From: Zymoseptoria tritici IPO323
Lineage: Eukaryota; Ascomycota; Dothideomycetes; Mycosphaerellales; Mycosphaerellaceae
Direction of reading: 5' to 3'
Assembly: GCF_000219625.1 (NCBI RefSeq)
Contig: NC_018214.1
Location: forward strand, 620,001-684,000
Length of the DNA stretch: 64,000 nucleotides
Shown here: positions 53,736 to 64,000 of the stretch, in pieces
How positions within the stretch are numbered: the first letter of the stretch is position 1
How the letters are laid out: the number at the start of each line of letters is the position of its first letter
The notes under the pieces: generated by a model
The model's database searches: none
Seen by the model: only the letters and a program-made list of their open reading frames with translations
What the model was told of the DNA's origin: nothing
Made by a program: the position numbers and the translations under genes

Positions 53736-56700
53736 ATGGCTACTATGTTCGGAGCTTCTGGTGCCGGAGGAGATGACGACCCTGAGCATCGCCGCCTACC
53801 GCCAGATCAACAACAACCTCCTGATCGTCCCGACCTGCCCGATCAATCTGGTTCCGACGACGAATACACTGCTGGCACCCGAAAATGCTCGAAATGCAAC
53901 GAAACGAAGGCGCTCGCACATTTTCGCCATGTCAAAGGTAACGCTACCTTCGGTCTAACATGTTGGACTTGTCGTAAGATCACCTGTGACAACGAAGGCG
54001 AAATCGCGATCGCAGATCTGCCCTTACCAGGTGGGATCGGCGCTTCCAATGTGCAGAAGGCACTGCCTACCGTGGGACAAATCATCGACACGTTACGCAA
54101 GAAGGCTGAGCTTCAGCAGCGCCCAACGATCATCCCGAAAAAGCGCAAGCGAAAGTATTCGTTGACAACCCACTGCGAAGCATGCAAGACCTGCTTGATC
54201 GGGGAGGAGCGTGGGAACGGACCCAGTGGCGAAAAGTACTGTCTCTCGTGTGCTAGAAAAGCTCTCCTCGCTGCCAACAAAGCACAGACGTCGGGTGAAG
54301 CAATGGAGAGGAAGGCTGAGACCGGAGTCACGAAAGTGAAAGCACCTGCGAAAGTGAAAGCACCTGCGAAAGTGAAAGCACCTGTCAAAGACTTCAAGTT
54401 GCCCGTCAAGAAAGGAGAATGTAAGATCTGCAGGCAGGACATCATGGTCAACGATAAGATGGTGAAAGGACCCGACAAGGAACTGCTGTGTGCGCTATGC
54501 TATAAACGCTACTGGTTGGCGAAGAAGAAGGCAGACCAGTCTGCTGTGCCGGTCGGAGACTCGTGGAAGTTTTCAGGGAGGAAAGCGATTTACCAAAGAG
54601 GGGATGAAGAGCAATCGGAAGTAGATTCTGATGCTGAACCAGAGATCAAGACCGCAGTGTGCGAAGTCTGCACCGGGAAACTGACTCTACCTGTGAGGAA
54701 AGGTCCCAAGGGCGAACGATTATGTTCCGCGTGTTACACACGCTGGCGGCGATACGCCATTCAGGCGGCGGAGGGGTCGGACAAGGAGGTTACGGACTCA
54801 TGGAAGTCCAGTAGGCAACGGCGAAAGGAGGAGGCGTGCATACGCTGCGGAACTTTTGAGATGATGGACGACCGGGAGGATCGCCTTTGTGAGACTTGTG
54901 GCAGGCGCCATGACGCCTATATCGACCGCGAGGACCGACCATCAATCCGCCCGTCGAACGCAAGCATACGCGACATGCAGATTACCACGCACGCTGAAAT
55001 GCGAGATCTAGCCGTCAGCAACTACTGGGAGATCAACCCGTCGTACGATCCTCGTCATGACAAAGCTGGACCGCCCATCACGCAGCACAACTATTGGCCA
55101 TTGGAGCAAACTCCACTCAGGCAGCTAACGACGCAACGTGGCATAGTCCGCAGGCAAAATGACACGAAGGATGAACTCATACGTTTTTTGCAGATCGCAG
55201 ATGCCCTTGATGGCATCTTGCCACATCCAGATCCCGAAGGCGCCTCGAGATTCATGGGAATGTCTTACTACCAAACGCTGCCTCTCGCCCGAGAGAGTGG
55301 CTTCTTTCGACAAACTAATCCCCCGCCTGCAACGCTGGAAAACTTGAGGGATTTTTTGATCGACCCAGAACGAGCCTCAGTCCCTAGCCAACCGATAGCA
55401 CAGGAGGACCTTGCTGTGATGGCGCGCACATACTTGGCGGACCTCACCACGTCTTTGTCTGGCTTGCAGGACAGCGCAGAAGCGACCGCCATTGTCGAAC
55501 AAGTCACTCACCATACGCACAACCGCGGTCTGTATGGTGCTCGAGAAGCAATCGATAGTCTTCAGGACACAGCTTCGCATAACCTCCTCCCAAGCGATAC
55601 GAGCGGTGCAGGACTGTTGTGCGGTGCACGAGCCTATGCAGAATCGCGCATTGCTAGACTGCGAGCTTTGGGCATCTATACAGGCATGACTTCAGAACAG
55701 ATGATGCACGAGCTAATGCTGCTTCTCTTCCGCAACTACGATCCGCACAATATGCCGACGGCGGACATGGTCGGTATTCCAACAGACGAGTACGATGCGT
55801 ACGTTCGCGAGCGTGTCAGTGTCTATGCCTCGGACGAGAACAACCGCCAGGACCAATACTTCAGGCGGATGGCTATGAACAACGTCGACATCGAACAAGT
55901 CGCAGCTATGGCTCACCTTGCTCATGCAGCTCAGCTCGGCGGTGCGGCCGACGACTTCGGCCTGGGCGTAGTCGTCGCTGCCCATACTCGCATACTACAT
56001 GACGGAACTCGAGAGCATGTCCCGGCACATGCACGTATCGTACGTCCTGGAGCTGCAGATGCTCCAGATATCTGGGTGCACCATAACACAGCTCTCTCGC
56101 GCGATCAATATAGCCACTTCGAATCATTCACTATCGGGGGTCGGATCGACGCAGCTATCGAGTGGGGATTGGAATTTGCCGATACTGGTATGATTCTGAA
56201 CACGAGGCGCTTCCGCCGGGAGAATGAGAGACATGCAGCTATTGAGACGAAGGAGGCGGCTCTGCTGAGGGAAATTGCGAACAAGCGGAGCGAACTCAAC
56301 AAGCATCGTGCGAAGTTTCGGCAATGTTGCGATCCCTGCCGACAGCAGGAGCATGAGGATTGCTCGGGCAAGCCAGGCGCGCCATGCGAGCGATGCAAGA
56401 ACGACGGCCGACAGTGCGGCTGGAACAACGCTGTGTACATTGATCCCGGACCATTCTTCTTCAAGGCTTCTGAGGCCACCGAAGCAAACTTGAAGCCATG
56501 GCAACGTCCGATGGAGAATGAGCAAGGGTATATGGAGCTTACGAAACAGCAAAAGCCAGGACCAGAGCCACCAGGCAAGCACTACCTTATGATCGGCTGC
56601 GCTCGCATATCCAGCCACGCCGGCCAAGATGTTATCGACCAGAACATGGCAAATCTTCTCTTGACGCTGACCACCCTCGACCAACTTCACAATTCCCCTT

Positions 56701-57374
56701 TCCACAACGACACTGACGAGGGCGAGCGTCCAGGAGGAGCTGCAGCCAACCTTGCACGGCGACTGTTCACCATCTCTATTGCTAGGCATGGCACGAGGGA
56801 CGTTCCGAGGGATATCGGCAACCTCTTTGACGCAAGCCTGATTGCACACGTTGGTCTGATTGATCACATTACGGATCCAAACAACATCAACCCTCCAGTC
56901 GAGATCATCTACGTTACACAAGGTATCGCAGGCCTAAGTGTCCCTATCGAAGGATGGTTGCCGTTCTTCCTCAACATCGTGCGCCGGGACGCCCGTAATG
57001 GTACGAACATCGCCGACCGCATCTACTTGATGCCTGTCGTAGAACACCAAGTGGTCGACGGCAGCGCGACGTCTGTCTTTCCTCACCGACCACTGAACAC
57101 CTGGCTTAGCTGGCACAACAAGCGTGTGAAGAAATTCAAGCTGCGTGACCTGTACAACAGATGGTTGCGGCACCGGCACGAAGAGTACTGCGCAGTAGCT
57201 AACATTGCTCCTGTAGCGGACGTAATTACTCCAGACACTTTAGACCAGGACGACTTTCTAGAGGCAATGGAGCAAGAAGGCTTCTGGCGGAGCGGTCACT
57301 ACGGTATGGCAACAAACCCGACCGCAACTGCTGTTGCTTCACGCAACAATACTCGCAACGCTCCGTGGCTGTAG
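53736..57374 (+). CDS. Uncharacterised 1212-aa protein with five zinc-ribbon/GATA-like fingers and a Zn2Cys6-like cluster
   Basis: Intronless 3.6-kb gene, family not recognised. In order: disordered acidic N-terminus; Cys pair finger C51/C54-C76/C79 (CSKCNETKALAHF...CWTC); basic KKRKRK at 135-140, a probable nuclear signal; GATA-like finger C147/C150-C169/C172; three perfect KVKAPA units; fingers C229/C232-C252/C255, C309/C312-C330/C333 and C368/C371-C385/C388; a long helical, Ala/His-rich middle region; a coiled coil (LLREIANKRSELNKHRAKFR) leading into C865-x2-C868-x7-C876-x7-C884-x2-C887-x6-C894, one residue longer in the second gap than the standard Zn2Cys6 DNA-binding cluster; then a folded C-terminal region (LFTISIARHGTRDVPRDIGN, VEIIYVTQGIAGLSVPIEGW, LSWHNKRVKKFKLRDLYNRW). 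Nuclear, nucleic-acid-binding function is inferred. Start is the first Met in frame. Confidence 0.85.
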   Translation: MATMFGASGAGGDDDPEHRRLPPDQQQPPDRPDLPDQSGSDDEYTAGTRKCSKCNETKALAHFRHVKGNATFGLTCWTCRKITCDNEGEIAIADLPLPGGIGASNVQKALPTVGQIIDTLRKKAELQQRPTIIPKKRKRKYSLTTHCEACKTCLIGEERGNGPSGEKYCLSCARKALLAANKAQTSGEAMERKAETGVTKVKAPAKVKAPAKVKAPVKDFKLPVKKGECKICRQDIMVNDKMVKGPDKELLCALCYKRYWLAKKKADQSAVPVGDSWKFSGRKAIYQRGDEEQSEVDSDAEPEIKTAVCEVCTGKLTLPVRKGPKGERLCSACYTRWRRYAIQAAEGSDKEVTDSWKSSRQRRKEEACIRCGTFEMMDDREDRLCETCGRRHDAYIDREDRPSIRPSNASIRDMQITTHAEMRDLAVSNYWEINPSYDPRHDKAGPPITQHNYWPLEQTPLRQLTTQRGIVRRQNDTKDELIRFLQIADALDGILPHPDPEGASRFMGMSYYQTLPLARESGFFRQTNPPPATLENLRDFLIDPERASVPSQPIAQEDLAVMARTYLADLTTSLSGLQDSAEATAIVEQVTHHTHNRGLYGAREAIDSLQDTASHNLLPSDTSGAGLLCGARAYAESRIARLRALGIYTGMTSEQMMHELMLLLFRNYDPHNMPTADMVGIPTDEYDAYVRERVSVYASDENNRQDQYFRRMAMNNVDIEQVAAMAHLAHAAQLGGAADDFGLGVVVAAHTRILHDGTREHVPAHARIVRPGAADAPDIWVHHNTALSRDQYSHFESFTIGGRIDAAIEWGLEFADTGMILNTRRFRRENERHAAIETKEAALLREIANKRSELNKHRAKFRQCCDPCRQQEHEDCSGKPGAPCERCKNDGRQCGWNNAVYIDPGPFFFKASEATEANLKPWQRPMENEQGYMELTKQQKPGPEPPGKHYLMIGCARISSHAGQDVIDQNMANLLLTLTTLDQLHNSPFHNDTDEGERPGGAAANLARRLFTISIARHGTRDVPRDIGNLFDASLIAHVGLIDHITDPNNINPPVEIIYVTQGIAGLSVPIEGWLPFFLNIVRRDARNGTNIADRIYLMPVVEHQVVDGSATSVFPHRPLNTWLSWHNKRVKKFKLRDLYNRWLRHRHEEYCAVANIAPVADVITPDTLDQDDFLEAMEQEGFWRSGHYGMATNPTATAVASRNNTRNAPWL
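54333..54386 (+). repeat. 18-bp coding tandem repeat, three copies
   Basis: AAAGTGAAAGCACCTGCG is repeated at 54333, 54351 and (last two bases changed) 54369, encoding KVKAPA-KVKAPA-KVKAPV between the second and third zinc fingers. Near identity at DNA level points to recent expansion of a basic linker. Confidence 0.9.
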
Positions 57375-58089
57375 TGGAAATAGTATAGAAATCGCAGGAA
57401 CAGGGAAGAATGTGGACGAGTGCGACATTTGGAGGCACTCCATAAGGTACTTCGTGGTGGGATCGGTCGAAGGAAGCGAGGCGAGGCCGTACTTATGTGT
57501 CACGAATGTCCAATCATTGGACCAGCCCACTTCGTACACCTGCTGATCTAGATTGCTAGACTATCTCGGGTCCAGTATTCACGTCAAGGAAACCGCAGCG
57601 ATGATAACGAGCGTGCTGATAGGCCGGCGGCGGAAGCTAACAGGCTGATTTCATCCTGCCTCGGTCGCGGCTGGTTGTGTCCCCGGACGAAGGATCGTGT
57701 TTGCAACCCTCGGGCATCCCACACATCGCAAGACTTGCGCAACTGAGTGGCAGCCTTTCTCAGTTGAGAAATACGTCCGAACACTTTCAGCCGCGTGGTC
57801 ACCTCGTGCGATTATTGCCCTTATCTCGCCTAGTCCAAGCACTGGTGCCGCTTAGCACTGCGTCTGGAAGAGGCCCATGTGAGGGGCGAAAACGCCACAC
57901 AAAGCTTACGGAACCTTAGTGCGCTCTTATCTTTGATTGGCACCGTTCGACAAGGTCGCGTAGGTCGTCGCGTGTACATTATAAGCTCTTGCCAATGCGC
58001 TGCTTTTCTTGTACGCGCGATTGACCTTATCGTGTGCTTCTTGGCCGTTTCTTGTCGCACTCGGCGACGTGCAGAGAGCTCTATCCAAC
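57375..58089. other. Intergenic, no gene seen
   Basis: 715 bp holding the 3' flank of the multi-zinc gene and the permease promoter. Short frames on both strands are unsupported. One TTATC word near 57929 (complement of GATAA) is the only GATA-type site noticed, too little to argue nitrogen control. Confidence 0.4.
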
Positions 58090-60144
58090 ATGTCGATGCA
58101 AGTGGAAAGTGACGGTTACGACGAGAAGAATGCCAACTTCAAAGACCATGCTCGTGGGCGGCAGTTCTCGCTGCAGGGCGATAACGCAGATATCGTGGAA
58201 GGAGACGTTCAAAACTTGCACCGGGGACTGAACGGCTTCCATACCAGTATGATTGCCATCGGTGGTGCAATCGGAGCTGGTTTGTTCGTTGGTGCTGGTG
58301 GAGCTTTCGCCCAAGGAGGTCCAGCTTCCGTTCTCATCGGATTCATCATCATTTCCGTGATGATAGTGTGAGTACTTTGAACGAGCCGCAAGTTGGAATG
58401 CAAGCTGATCGAGACGACATAGCTGCGTTATGCAGGCTCTTGGTGAACTGGCGACACTTTATCCCCAGAATGGTGAGCGACTATCTGAAGAAAACTCAAC
58501 TGCTGTCTCTTAACCACGGTGTTTTTTTTCAAAGGCGCATTCACAGCGTACGTAATACGCTTCATCGACGTGAGTTTGGGCTCCAAAAAGACATATGTTG
58601 GCTATTGCCAGCGTGCTGACTTTGGTGCCGACTAATAGCCCAGCTGGGGATTCGCTATGGGCGTCATTTACGCCATTTCTTGGTTGACTGTTCTACCGTA
58701 AGCGCATCGAACCGAACGTGAGGCGATGCCATTCGTATTGACACAATCACAACAGTTTCGAACTCACAGCCGCTGGTCTCACCATTGATTTCTGGAGGCC
58801 GGACATCAATATCGGTGTTTGGATTGCGGTATTCCTCACGGCTATGTTTGTCATTCAGGCATTCGGAGTGCGGGCATATGGCTGGACTGAGGTACGCAGA
58901 TTGACGCACGCAAAGATGCTGCAATGCAGGCATTCGTCCATCGAAGGCATCGTCCGCTGACTATTTGTCGATAGGTCGTTCTCAGCATGATCAAGGTCAT
59001 CACAATCATCGGCTTCTGCATTTTTGCCATCATTAACAACGCTGGAGGTGTTCCCACCGATCCTCGAGGATACATCGGCTTCGAATACTGGCAGAACGGA
59101 CTTGCTTTCCGCAACGGATTTCACGGATTCTGTTCCGTATTTGTTACGGCGGCCTTCTCTTTCGCTGGTACTGAGCTTGTGGGTCTGACTGCTGCAGAGA
59201 CCAAGAACCCAGAAAAGCAGCTGCCACGGGCTATTCGCCAAACAGTCTTCCGAATCGTCGTCTTCTACCTCCTATCTCTACTCCTGGTCGGCACGCTGGT
59301 GCGAGCTGATGACGAGAGGCTGCTTAACGCCGGCAACAGCAACACCAAGGACTCCATCTTCGTCGTTGCCTTCCTCAATGCTGGCGTCAAGGGCCTCCCT
59401 TCGGTCATGAACGTGGTCATCACTCTCTCGGTCATCTCAGTCGCCAACTCATGCACGTACGGATCGACCCGAACTCTTCAGGCCCTGGCAGCGCGTGGAA
59501 TGTTGCCAAAGATTCTTGCCTACGTCGATAAGAAAGGCCGTCCCATTCCGACTATTCTCCTTCAACTCGCCTTCGCCATGTTGGCATTCGTCAACGAATC
59601 CTCGAGTTCCGGCGGAGTCCTCTTCGGATGGCTGTTGGCGTTGAGCGCAATCGCCTATTTCTTCGTCTGGGGAAGCATCTGTCTGGCTCACATCCGTTTC
59701 CGTATGGCCTGGAAAGCAGCCGGACGATCCATCGATGAGCTGCCGTACAAGGCATCAATGGGCGTTTGGGGATCCTACCTTGGCTTGCTGTTGAACATCG
59801 TCTGCTTGATCGCCTCGATCTACGTTGGCGTCTCACCGATCACAGGCGAGCCTTTCTCATTCGCTGTCAAGCCCTTCTTTCAGCAGATCTTGGCCATTCC
59901 GACGATCTTCTTCTTCTACATTTGCTACAAGATCTTTGTGTTGATCAAGGTTCCGGAACAGCGTCCGATGTGGGTGCGCATCTCTAAGATCGACGTCTAC
60001 GAGGGATTGAGGGAGCGCCAAAAGGAGATATCTGGACCCAATGTACCTGACAGCCAGCGCAAGTCGAGTATCATTGAGAATCAGCAGAGGAAGAACTATA
60101 CGATGGCTCAGCGATTCAAGATGGTCTTTACAGATCTTCTTTGA
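58090..60144 (+). CDS. Amino-acid permease, YAT/Gap1-like (575 aa)
   Basis: Six exons: 58090..58367, 58423..58472, 58535..58569, 58639..58697, 58756..58891 and 58975..60144; all introns GT-AG and 55-83 bp, with phases that close exactly. The family entry motif is DVQNLHRGLNGFHTSMIAIG followed by GAIGAGLFVGAGGAF (TM1 substrate-binding turn); then ALGELATLYPQNGAFTAYVI, WLTVLPFELTAAGLTIDFW, the FSFAGTELVGLTAAETKNP motif of TM6-7 and GSTRTLQALAARGMLPKIL. About twelve membrane spans are expected, with cytosolic ends lacking a di-acidic motif I could identify. It would import amino acids by proton symport at the plasma membrane. Substrate range cannot be assigned; the AAxETKNPxK signature fits general permeases. 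It is the last clear gene in the window. Confidence 0.95.
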
Positions 60145-63100
60145 ACGCTGACGTGGGCTGGTGGGGCTGCGGGAGAGGGCGTACAGAAGTACTGGTCAGA
60201 CGCAGATCGAGCGTACTTATCGAGAGGGCACAGGGCATCACTTTTTCGGCTGATGCTCGACCCGATGAGATTGCACGAACCTGCGCTGGACACATACATA
60301 GCGAAGTACGACTAGAGCTTCACGGCCAAATTTAATGACCATTAACAAAGAGAGGTCAACGTGAGCATGAAGGTGTCTCTGGAGACAAGTTGACCACAAG
60401 GTAAAGCGGACCTGCATCTGAGATGCCTGAGGCATGAAGAATTGAGGAGCACCTCAATCCTTCAACTTCTGCAACAAGCGAGCTCCTTTCCATCTCTCAC
60501 GCTGCCACCTTCACGAGGGCGACCGGTTCATTTGCATTGAGTTTGCCTCGGCCATCGGGATCTCCTCTCATCCACGGAGCATGACTCCTAAGAATGCGAC
60601 AGCTCCGCCGAGACACGCTGAGTTCGATGCTTTGTGGAGCTGTATGCCGCTGCGACTGCACAGAAGTTCTGCGCGTATGATCTTCGACAGGTCTTCTTCC
60701 ACGCTTTCCAAGCCATCCGGAAAAACCGCACTCCTGCCAGTACCCGGAACACAGTCGATCGAGGCCAGACCAGCTGTGGTAAATCAGATACACGCGTTTC
60801 CGAGACATCGATCTGATGGTCCGCTGACGATCACGACCGATGTGTTGTGTCGCCTTACTCCGGCCTGAATTATGGACGTAAACAATCAACAAGCTGTTCA
60901 GCTCCATCGTGTTCGCCATTCGCAGCCGCTGTCGAATTTCCATCCTCCTCGAGTTGCCAAACTCTGTTCAGAACCGCGATTCAGAAGCCCATTCGACTGA
61001 CCGGAGTCGGAGAGCCCTGCAGGCACATCGTCCGCTACATCGCCGCTTGGCAAACGGCAGAGCAGAGGTTCTGTCTTCATAGGCTCTCTGCATGCTAAGT
61101 ATGATAGGCTTTCCGAACGGCAGATCTGGCCGGGTTGCATTGAAAGGAATAGGGATTCCATGCTGGCAGGTAGCCCATTGCATGGCTTACATCGCAGCGG
61201 TTCTTCTACGACCCGGCATTATGCAAGAGCGGCAGCTCAGCAACTTCGCGAGAACCGGATTCGAACCGTGTATGAGGTTACTGTGAAGGGCGGGTCTGAA
61301 TGTGCCGATCATATCCGGAGTGGCCACGGATCTGGAAGACGTTCGATCTAAAGGCGGCTTCATTGCTGGTACCATTCAGCAGCAAGGCGAGAGCCAGCAT
61401 GGTCGATCGACTTCCGACTCCTCCATGGTACTCTCATCTGTGGCACCGTTGATCGGCGATGACAATTCGCGGACTTCTGTGGAATGGAGCATAATGTGCC
61501 TCAGTAGCGTGCGCCCTCTACCGCGGACCACGTTCTATTGGAGCTTCGCGACTCAGTGGTCAGCCCATGAGTTCGAGAGTCAATCCTGTCCACATCTCGG
61601 CGTCGTATCAAGAACGCAAAGCCAGGCTGGAGTGGTCACATACTTCTCTCCGCCACAAGTAGACTCCAGCCGTTCACTTCCTGACTATCGATGCTTATAC
61701 CAAGCCAAGAGCGCTCTTGACATGGATTCAGACGAATGAACACGGCAGAGTAATCGGGCACCGGTTCAGTATGGACCATGGGCTTGATTCATCGGTCTTC
61801 TCATCGCCATATCGCCATTCATCTCTGCAACTGGCGCATGCCGCCTTGCAAGATGGGCGGTCTGAATTTTGCCCTCCCATTCGTTCACCGCGCTTATCCT
61901 CACCTCATCGCACGGCATCGCTTTCTGCGATTTCGGTACCACATTATCCGGTTCGAGAAGTCGTGCATAGACTGCCATGGGCGAACTTCGTGTGCTAGAC
62001 GAATATCTATGTGGCATTACTGGAACCATCATCGACCGAACGTTGAAATCTCCATCACTGCCACCACTCCTCAGTGGGTGCTCGGCTTCGCCGCCGTCGT
62101 CTGCAGTTCGGCGAGCTTCGTTCTCCTTGGCCGTATGTCTGACCACTCGGCGACCTGTTACTGTCGCCCTGCTATTGCGGTTCCACAAAGATTCATCTTC
62201 TCCACCGAGACTACCGCAACTGCTTTCTTGTCCGTCGGAGCTCTCTCTCTGGTCAGCAGCTTCTGAAATCCTAGTCGAGGGAGATGAAAAGCAGGGTATA
62301 AAACGTGGCAATGAAAGGGAAGCTTTGACCGCAGTCGCAACGAAGCCGAGTGAGCTTGAGTGGGTTATGACTTCATTCTCGTTCCGAGACCAGAACCTGC
62401 ACAAGGCAGCACAAGGTATATCCTGTGTGCACTCAGGGAGTTGTTTTGGAGAAAAAAACAGCCTCCAGCGGACGTGAGGGGAAAGCAGCGGCTACTGCGC
62501 CCAACAAGTTCTACAAAATCCAAGTTTCCTCTTACACATCTTCCTGTCCTTGGCTGGAATCAAGACAATGTACGCTATAAATGGAACAGACAAACAATAC
62601 TACGATGACAAGGAATGGCGCAGCTAGCTCTTTCTGGTCAGCGGGCGAGCCCGGAGTTGGACAAGGGGATATCCTGGTTTCTGAATAGTCCCATCCCCAG
62701 TCCCGAACCGCGGCAGACTTCTTCACTCTGGTTATGATATCGGGCCAGGCGTGGATATGAGCACCGCGGAACCGTGCGGACCTCCTGCGACGTTCAACCG
62801 AGCCAACCACTGCCAAGTCTCGTACAGATCCAAATATTCATGTTGATTGGAGTGCTGAGAGTCCATTCACTGGCGTTAATCGGGATTGGTCTTCGAGATC
62901 GAGGCTGTGTTCTTCGGCAAAGTCTACGATCCTTGCTCGTTGCCTCGAAATACCTTGGTGAAACATTGGAGCATCGATTCTTGGTAGCGCTATGCCTTAT
63001 TCGATACCCAGAAGCGAAGAATCTGGCCAACTGATAGAGGCGCTACAAATTTCGGGACGGTTTAATAGCCTCCTTGCACAATGCTGATCGTCGGACCGTC

Positions 63101-64000
63101 AAGATACAGGGTCAGGGTGTGAACAGACCTGGACTAGCCACGTTGTCGGCATCTTCAGGCAATGTCGAGCTTTGGTCAATTCTGGGTCCGAGTGGCTTTC
63201 AACATCAGGCTGTGGCCCTCGAAAGGCCCGTTCGCCTCGATTCTCGACATCGTCGCTAGTCACCATGAGAAGCATTGGCATCGAGGACGATGCACACCTA
63301 CCCTTGACGTCGGCCCGCAACTCAGAGGTTCCCACGGGTCACAAAGTTTCCACCGCAACAAGCGCTCTCCCGCCATACAGAGCGATGATGACCATTCGAG
63401 ACGTACAGAGAATTACAGTGCATGCCATGAGTACAGGAATAGTATCATGACCATCATACCATCGTATTCTTTCGAACAGAGAGCTACAGTTCCTTGATTT
63501 GACTTCCCGCAGGCGACCTACTCTGGGCTGAGCAGCTGAGGTGGGCTTGATCCCTGTACCGGATCGACAGCATCTGCCGAATCATCGAATGCGAAGTACC
63601 GCCCAGAGAGATCTGCCCAGATTCCAGACCTCACGGGTCTCTCTGCAGGTCCTCCGTCTTTACACAAGTGTCCGATACCACTCTAAGCGAGACGGTAAAT
63701 TCCAGCCATGGCAGCTTCCTTCACGCTCGATCCAGAGCGACCGGCATGATCGGCATCCAGCAAGGCCTTCCCCTGCCTCAAGAGTGAAAGCAATTTCCCG
63801 TCTCATTGAGCTAATCCTACTTCGCCAGGTACCAGTGCTGACTGGTGATGCAACCACCGACGGACGGACCTGTCACTGTGCAAGGACCGCACGGTCGATC
63901 GGACACCCAGAAGGGCCGGAGCATTCGCCGACTGCCAGAAGTCTGCAGCAAACTGAGAACTTACTTCGAAGTTATAGTCCCTTGCCCGGGAGGGAGATCT
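60145..64000. other. Gene-poor tail of window (3.9 kb)
   Basis: Many frames of 60-210 codons on both strands overlap each other, and none has a recognisable family, intron partner or consistent codon use. The longest, 61766..62404 (minus) and 61778..62266 (plus), are antisense to one another. A GGATTCGAACC word at about 61257 recalls a tRNA T-arm on the minus strand, but no cloverleaf forms. No transposon termini were seen. Confidence 0.45.

Noticed and set aside
61240..61275. GGATTCGAACC, like the complement of a tRNA T-arm
   Set aside because: Only three of five T-stem pairs form, and no D-arm, anticodon arm or acceptor stem can be built at the right distances.
61766..62404. 212-codon minus frame paired with 160-codon plus frames
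   Set aside because: Frames on both strands are of similar quality, so neither is supported; no domain recognised.

Overview
The window is nuclear DNA of a filamentous ascomycete. Genes are interrupted by short introns (mostly 48-60 bp, GTRNGT-like donors, CTRAY-like branch sites), several proteins are ascomycete-specific (AreA-type GATA factor, CBP4, SLS1, a Zn2Cys6-like cluster), and codon use is GC-biased. The style of the proteins suggests Dothideomycetes, perhaps Capnodiales/Mycosphaerellales; that placement is inference. No tRNA, rRNA, CRISPR or intact transposon was found. Most genes were rebuilt by joining exons by eye, so exon limits are predictions.

Layout. 0-9 kb: the 5' part of a SIRT5-like sirtuin, a small TPR-like protein, a type II membrane glycosyltransferase-like protein, the mitochondrial bc1 assembly factor CBP4, a disordered nuclear-type protein and the XPF/Rad1 repair nuclease. 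9-20 kb: a 1348-aa disordered protein ending in zinc ribbons, the K63 ubiquitin-conjugating enzyme Ubc13, a membrane-anchored histidine acid phosphatase, a 57-aa membrane protein and the SIN/MEN kinase Dbf2. 20-24 kb: a gene-poor stretch with a TATA box and a dense cluster of GATA-factor sites. 24-36 kb: the nitrogen regulator AreA, an array of degenerate hairpin repeats, the GATOR2/SEACAT subunit Sea3/WDR59 and the mitochondrial regulator SLS1. 37-46 kb: a large uncharacterised protein, then two tandem Ser/Thr-rich secreted-type paralogues and short repeats. 46-53 kb: a small hypothetical, arginyl-tRNA transferase ATE1, a Nudix diphosphoinositol-polyphosphate hydrolase and the Dbf2 activator Mob1. 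53-60 kb: an intronless 1212-aa multi-zinc protein and an amino-acid permease with five introns. 60-64 kb: no convincing gene.

Functional links. Dbf2 and its obligate activator Mob1 both lie here, about 31 kb apart. AreA (nitrogen response), Sea3 (amino-acid signalling to TORC1) and an amino-acid permease form a loose nitrogen theme; AreA and Sea3 are convergent neighbours. XPF and Ubc13 are DNA-damage genes. The least explained elements are the multi-zinc protein at 53.7-57.4 kb, the hairpin repeat array at 28.4-29.0 kb, and the fast-evolving repeat-bearing secreted pair at 40.7-45.3 kb.
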